From assembly GCF_937128415.1 (NCBI RefSeq), contig NZ_CAKZMJ010000028.1, forward strand, positions 1 through 6,690: 6,690 nucleotides of DNA, given 5' to 3'. Both the position numbers and the translations under genes were made by a program. This document shows positions 1 through 6,690 of this stretch, one piece after another; the first letter of the stretch is position 1, and each line of letters starts with the position of its first letter. This DNA is from an uncultured Caldilinea sp. GTDB lineage: Bacteria; Chloroflexota; Anaerolineae; Caldilineales; Caldilineaceae. The notes under the pieces are model-generated. The model did not search any database. It saw nothing but the letters and a program-made list of their open reading frames with translations, and was not told the DNA's origin.

Positions 1-1135
<1,135 letters not shown>

Positions 1136-1136
<1 letters not shown>

Positions 1137-1155
1137 CGAAGCGTTTCGCCTTCGC
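1136..1155. terminator. Weak candidate hairpin in the convergent gap between metW and the M28-like gene
   Basis: GCGAAG at 1136-1141 can pair with CTTCGC at 1150-1155 around an 8-nt loop; a competing 5-bp stem pairs 1136-1140 with 1145-1149. The position between two convergent genes suits a bidirectional terminator. There is no T-run on either side, so intrinsic termination is not well supported. The stem includes the last base of the metW stop codon. Confidence 0.22.
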
Positions 1156-1177
1156 GCCCGAGCCGCCGAATCTTCCT

Positions 1178-2122
<945 letters not shown>

Positions 2123-2138
2123 GGGCAGGTTTGACCGA

Positions 2139-3513
<1,375 letters not shown>

Positions 3514-3518
3514 GCGTT

Positions 3519-3524
3519 TCCTTT
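3519..3524 (-). promoter_or_regulatory. Shine-Dalgarno sequence of der
   Basis: On the minus strand AAAGGA is followed by AACGC and then the ATG at 3511-3513. The core AGGA (3519-3522) sits 5 nt before the start codon. It is the clearest ribosome binding site in the window and fixes the der start. Confidence 0.7.
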
Positions 3525-3559
3525 CCGATCGATCCAGAGCCGTCTGCGCCTATGATGGC

Positions 3560-5011
<1,452 letters not shown>

Positions 5012-5113
5012 TCTCTGCGCACCTGTTTCTCTGCAAGCGCTGGGTCTCCAGCCTGTCAGAGCCAAGGGAAGGCGTCCCCTCATCCATATCGACGCCCCAA
5101 GCGTTCCGGCGCC
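5012..5113 (-). other. 102-nt leader between cdaA and the likely ybbR start, with two small hairpins
   Basis: If ybbR begins at 5011, this is the longest non-coding gap in the minus-strand block. It can form two hairpins: GGCGTC (5071-5076) with GACGCC (5091-5096) around a 14-nt loop, and GCTGG (5039-5043) with CCAGC (5048-5052) around a 4-nt loop. No T-run follows either one, so neither looks like a terminator, and I see no convincing promoter. If ybbR instead starts at 5083, most of this stretch is coding and the gap shrinks to 30 nt. Confidence 0.35.
5020..5024 (-). promoter_or_regulatory. Probable Shine-Dalgarno deciding the ybbR start
   Basis: On the minus strand AGGTG is followed by 8 nt and the ATG at 5009-5011. 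The alternative ATG at 5081-5083 is preceded by GATATGG and lacks a purine-rich SD core at normal spacing. This favours the shorter YbbR protein. Confidence 0.5.
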
Positions 5114-5896
5114 TCAGTCCGTAAGCGTGTTTGAGTAATAGTCGCTCAAGATGCTGCGCAGGCGATTGCTGTCGACCCGCACGATGCGGCCGTTGCGCGC
5201 TACGGAGATGCGCCCCGTTTCTTCGGAGACGACGATCACCAATGCGTCGGACTGCTCTGTGACGCCGATGGCCGCCCGATGTCGCGTGCCCATCTGCGTG
5301 TCGGCCAGCTCGCGATCCGTCAAAGGCAACACACAGGAGGCGGCCAGCAGCCGATCGCGGCGCACCACCACTGCCCCATCGTGCAAAGGGGTGTTCGGGT
5401 AAAAGATCGTGTTCAGCAGTTCGGACGACACTTCCGCATCCAACAACACCCCGCTATCGACGATCTCGGCCAGGCCGGTGACGCCCTCAAAGACGATCAA
5501 AGCGCCGTGACGCCGCTGGGAGAGCCATTCGACCGACTTGACGAACTCTGCGATCAGGCTCTGCACCTCGCTCGTATCCCCGCGCCGCATCCATAACGGC
5601 GCGGAGCGCCCAATGCGTTCCAGGGCGCGGCGCAGCTCCGGCTGAAAGATCACCGGAATGGCGAAGAGCACCATCGGCGCGGTGGTGCGCATCAACCAGT
5701 TGAAAGCCGGCAGGTCAATGGTCTGCCCCAGGATGGCGAAAATGATGATGAAGAGCAACACCCCGCGCACAAGCTGCACCGCCCGCGTGCCGCGAAAGAG
5801 CCGGAAGATGCCGTAGAAGATCAGCGTCACCAGGGCGACGTCGAGCAGGCTCTGCCATGAAGAAAGTCGACTGAGGGAGGCGAAAACGTCCGTCAT
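5114..5896 (-). CDS. cdaA: Diadenylate cyclase CdaA (membrane-type, DisA_N/DAC domain)
   Basis: CdaA condenses two ATP into cyclic di-AMP, a second messenger controlling potassium and osmolyte homeostasis and cell-wall integrity. The 260 residues are close to the usual length of about 270. The N-terminal part holds roughly three hydrophobic segments (about 18-35, 40-58, 70-85), followed by the family junction FQPELRRALERIG (84-96), a short coiled linker, and the DAC domain from about 105. Catalytic signatures are intact: GALIVFE (131-137), the DGA motif in PLHDGAVV (D173-A175) and the RHR motif in GTRHRAAIG (R205-R207). An active cyclase is therefore expected. The ATG at 5896 is only 6 nt beyond the argF stop and its Shine-Dalgarno overlaps that stop. 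A ybbR/cdaR gene follows, as in many bacteria; glmM, the usual third gene, is not adjacent. Confidence 0.97.
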   Translation of the reverse strand: MTDVFASLSRLSSWQSLLDVALVTLIFYGIFRLFRGTRAVQLVRGVLLFIIIFAILGQTIDLPAFNWLMRTTAPMVLFAIPVIFQPELRRALERIGRSAPLWMRRGDTSEVQSLIAEFVKSVEWLSQRRHGALIVFEGVTGLAEIVDSGVLLDAEVSSELLNTIFYPNTPLHDGAVVVRRDRLLAASCVLPLTDRELADTQMGTRHRAAIGVTEQSDALVIVVSEETGRISVARNGRIVRVDSNRLRSILSDYYSNTLTD

Positions 5897-5902
5897 ACAA
5901 TC

Positions 5903-6690
<788 letters not shown>

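Noticed and set aside
3514..3559. Possible terminator or promoter in the ybbR-der gap
   Set aside because: No stable inverted repeat with a T-run and no convincing -35/-10 pair can be seen in these 46 nt.

Overview
The window is ordinary, dense bacterial chromosome with high GC content (above about 60% by eye). It holds seven protein-coding genes, the two outermost cut by the window edges. No RNA gene, mobile element, CRISPR array or long non-coding stretch is visible. The genes form two convergent blocks.

Plus strand, 1-1136: the 3' part of metX (homoserine O-acyltransferase) overlaps metW by 4 bp. This is the methionine-biosynthesis pair that makes the activated homoserine ester for direct sulfhydrylation.

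Minus strand, read from 6690 down to 1178: argF (ornithine carbamoyltransferase, N-terminus beyond the window), then cdaA (membrane diadenylate cyclase that makes c-di-AMP), then a ybbR/cdaR-type membrane-anchored protein with four YbbR repeats, then der/engA (double-GTPase ribosome assembly factor), then a membrane-anchored protein with an M28 peptidase/glutaminyl-cyclase fold that has lost most of its metal ligands. Gaps between these genes are 6, about 102 (or 30, depending on the ybbR start), 46 and 17 nt, so they could be one transcript. The blocks meet in a 41-nt convergent gap (1137-1177).

The functional core is cdaA-ybbR, the widely conserved c-di-AMP synthase plus regulator pair. The usual third member, glmM, is not next to it; der follows instead. 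Proteins with a Pro/Thr/Ser-rich end, a metX-metW pair and membrane-type CdaA fit a Chloroflexota bacterium (Anaerolineae/Caldilineae-like). That is an inference from style and gene content, not proven by any marker here.

No clearly new multi-gene system is visible. The best lead is the M28-fold protein at 1178-2122: the fold motifs are recognisable but the residues at the zinc sites are replaced, so it looks like a conserved pseudoenzyme. Secondary points are the cdaA-ybbR-der gene order, the argF stop codon embedded in the cdaA ribosome binding site, and a structured leader before the likely ybbR start.
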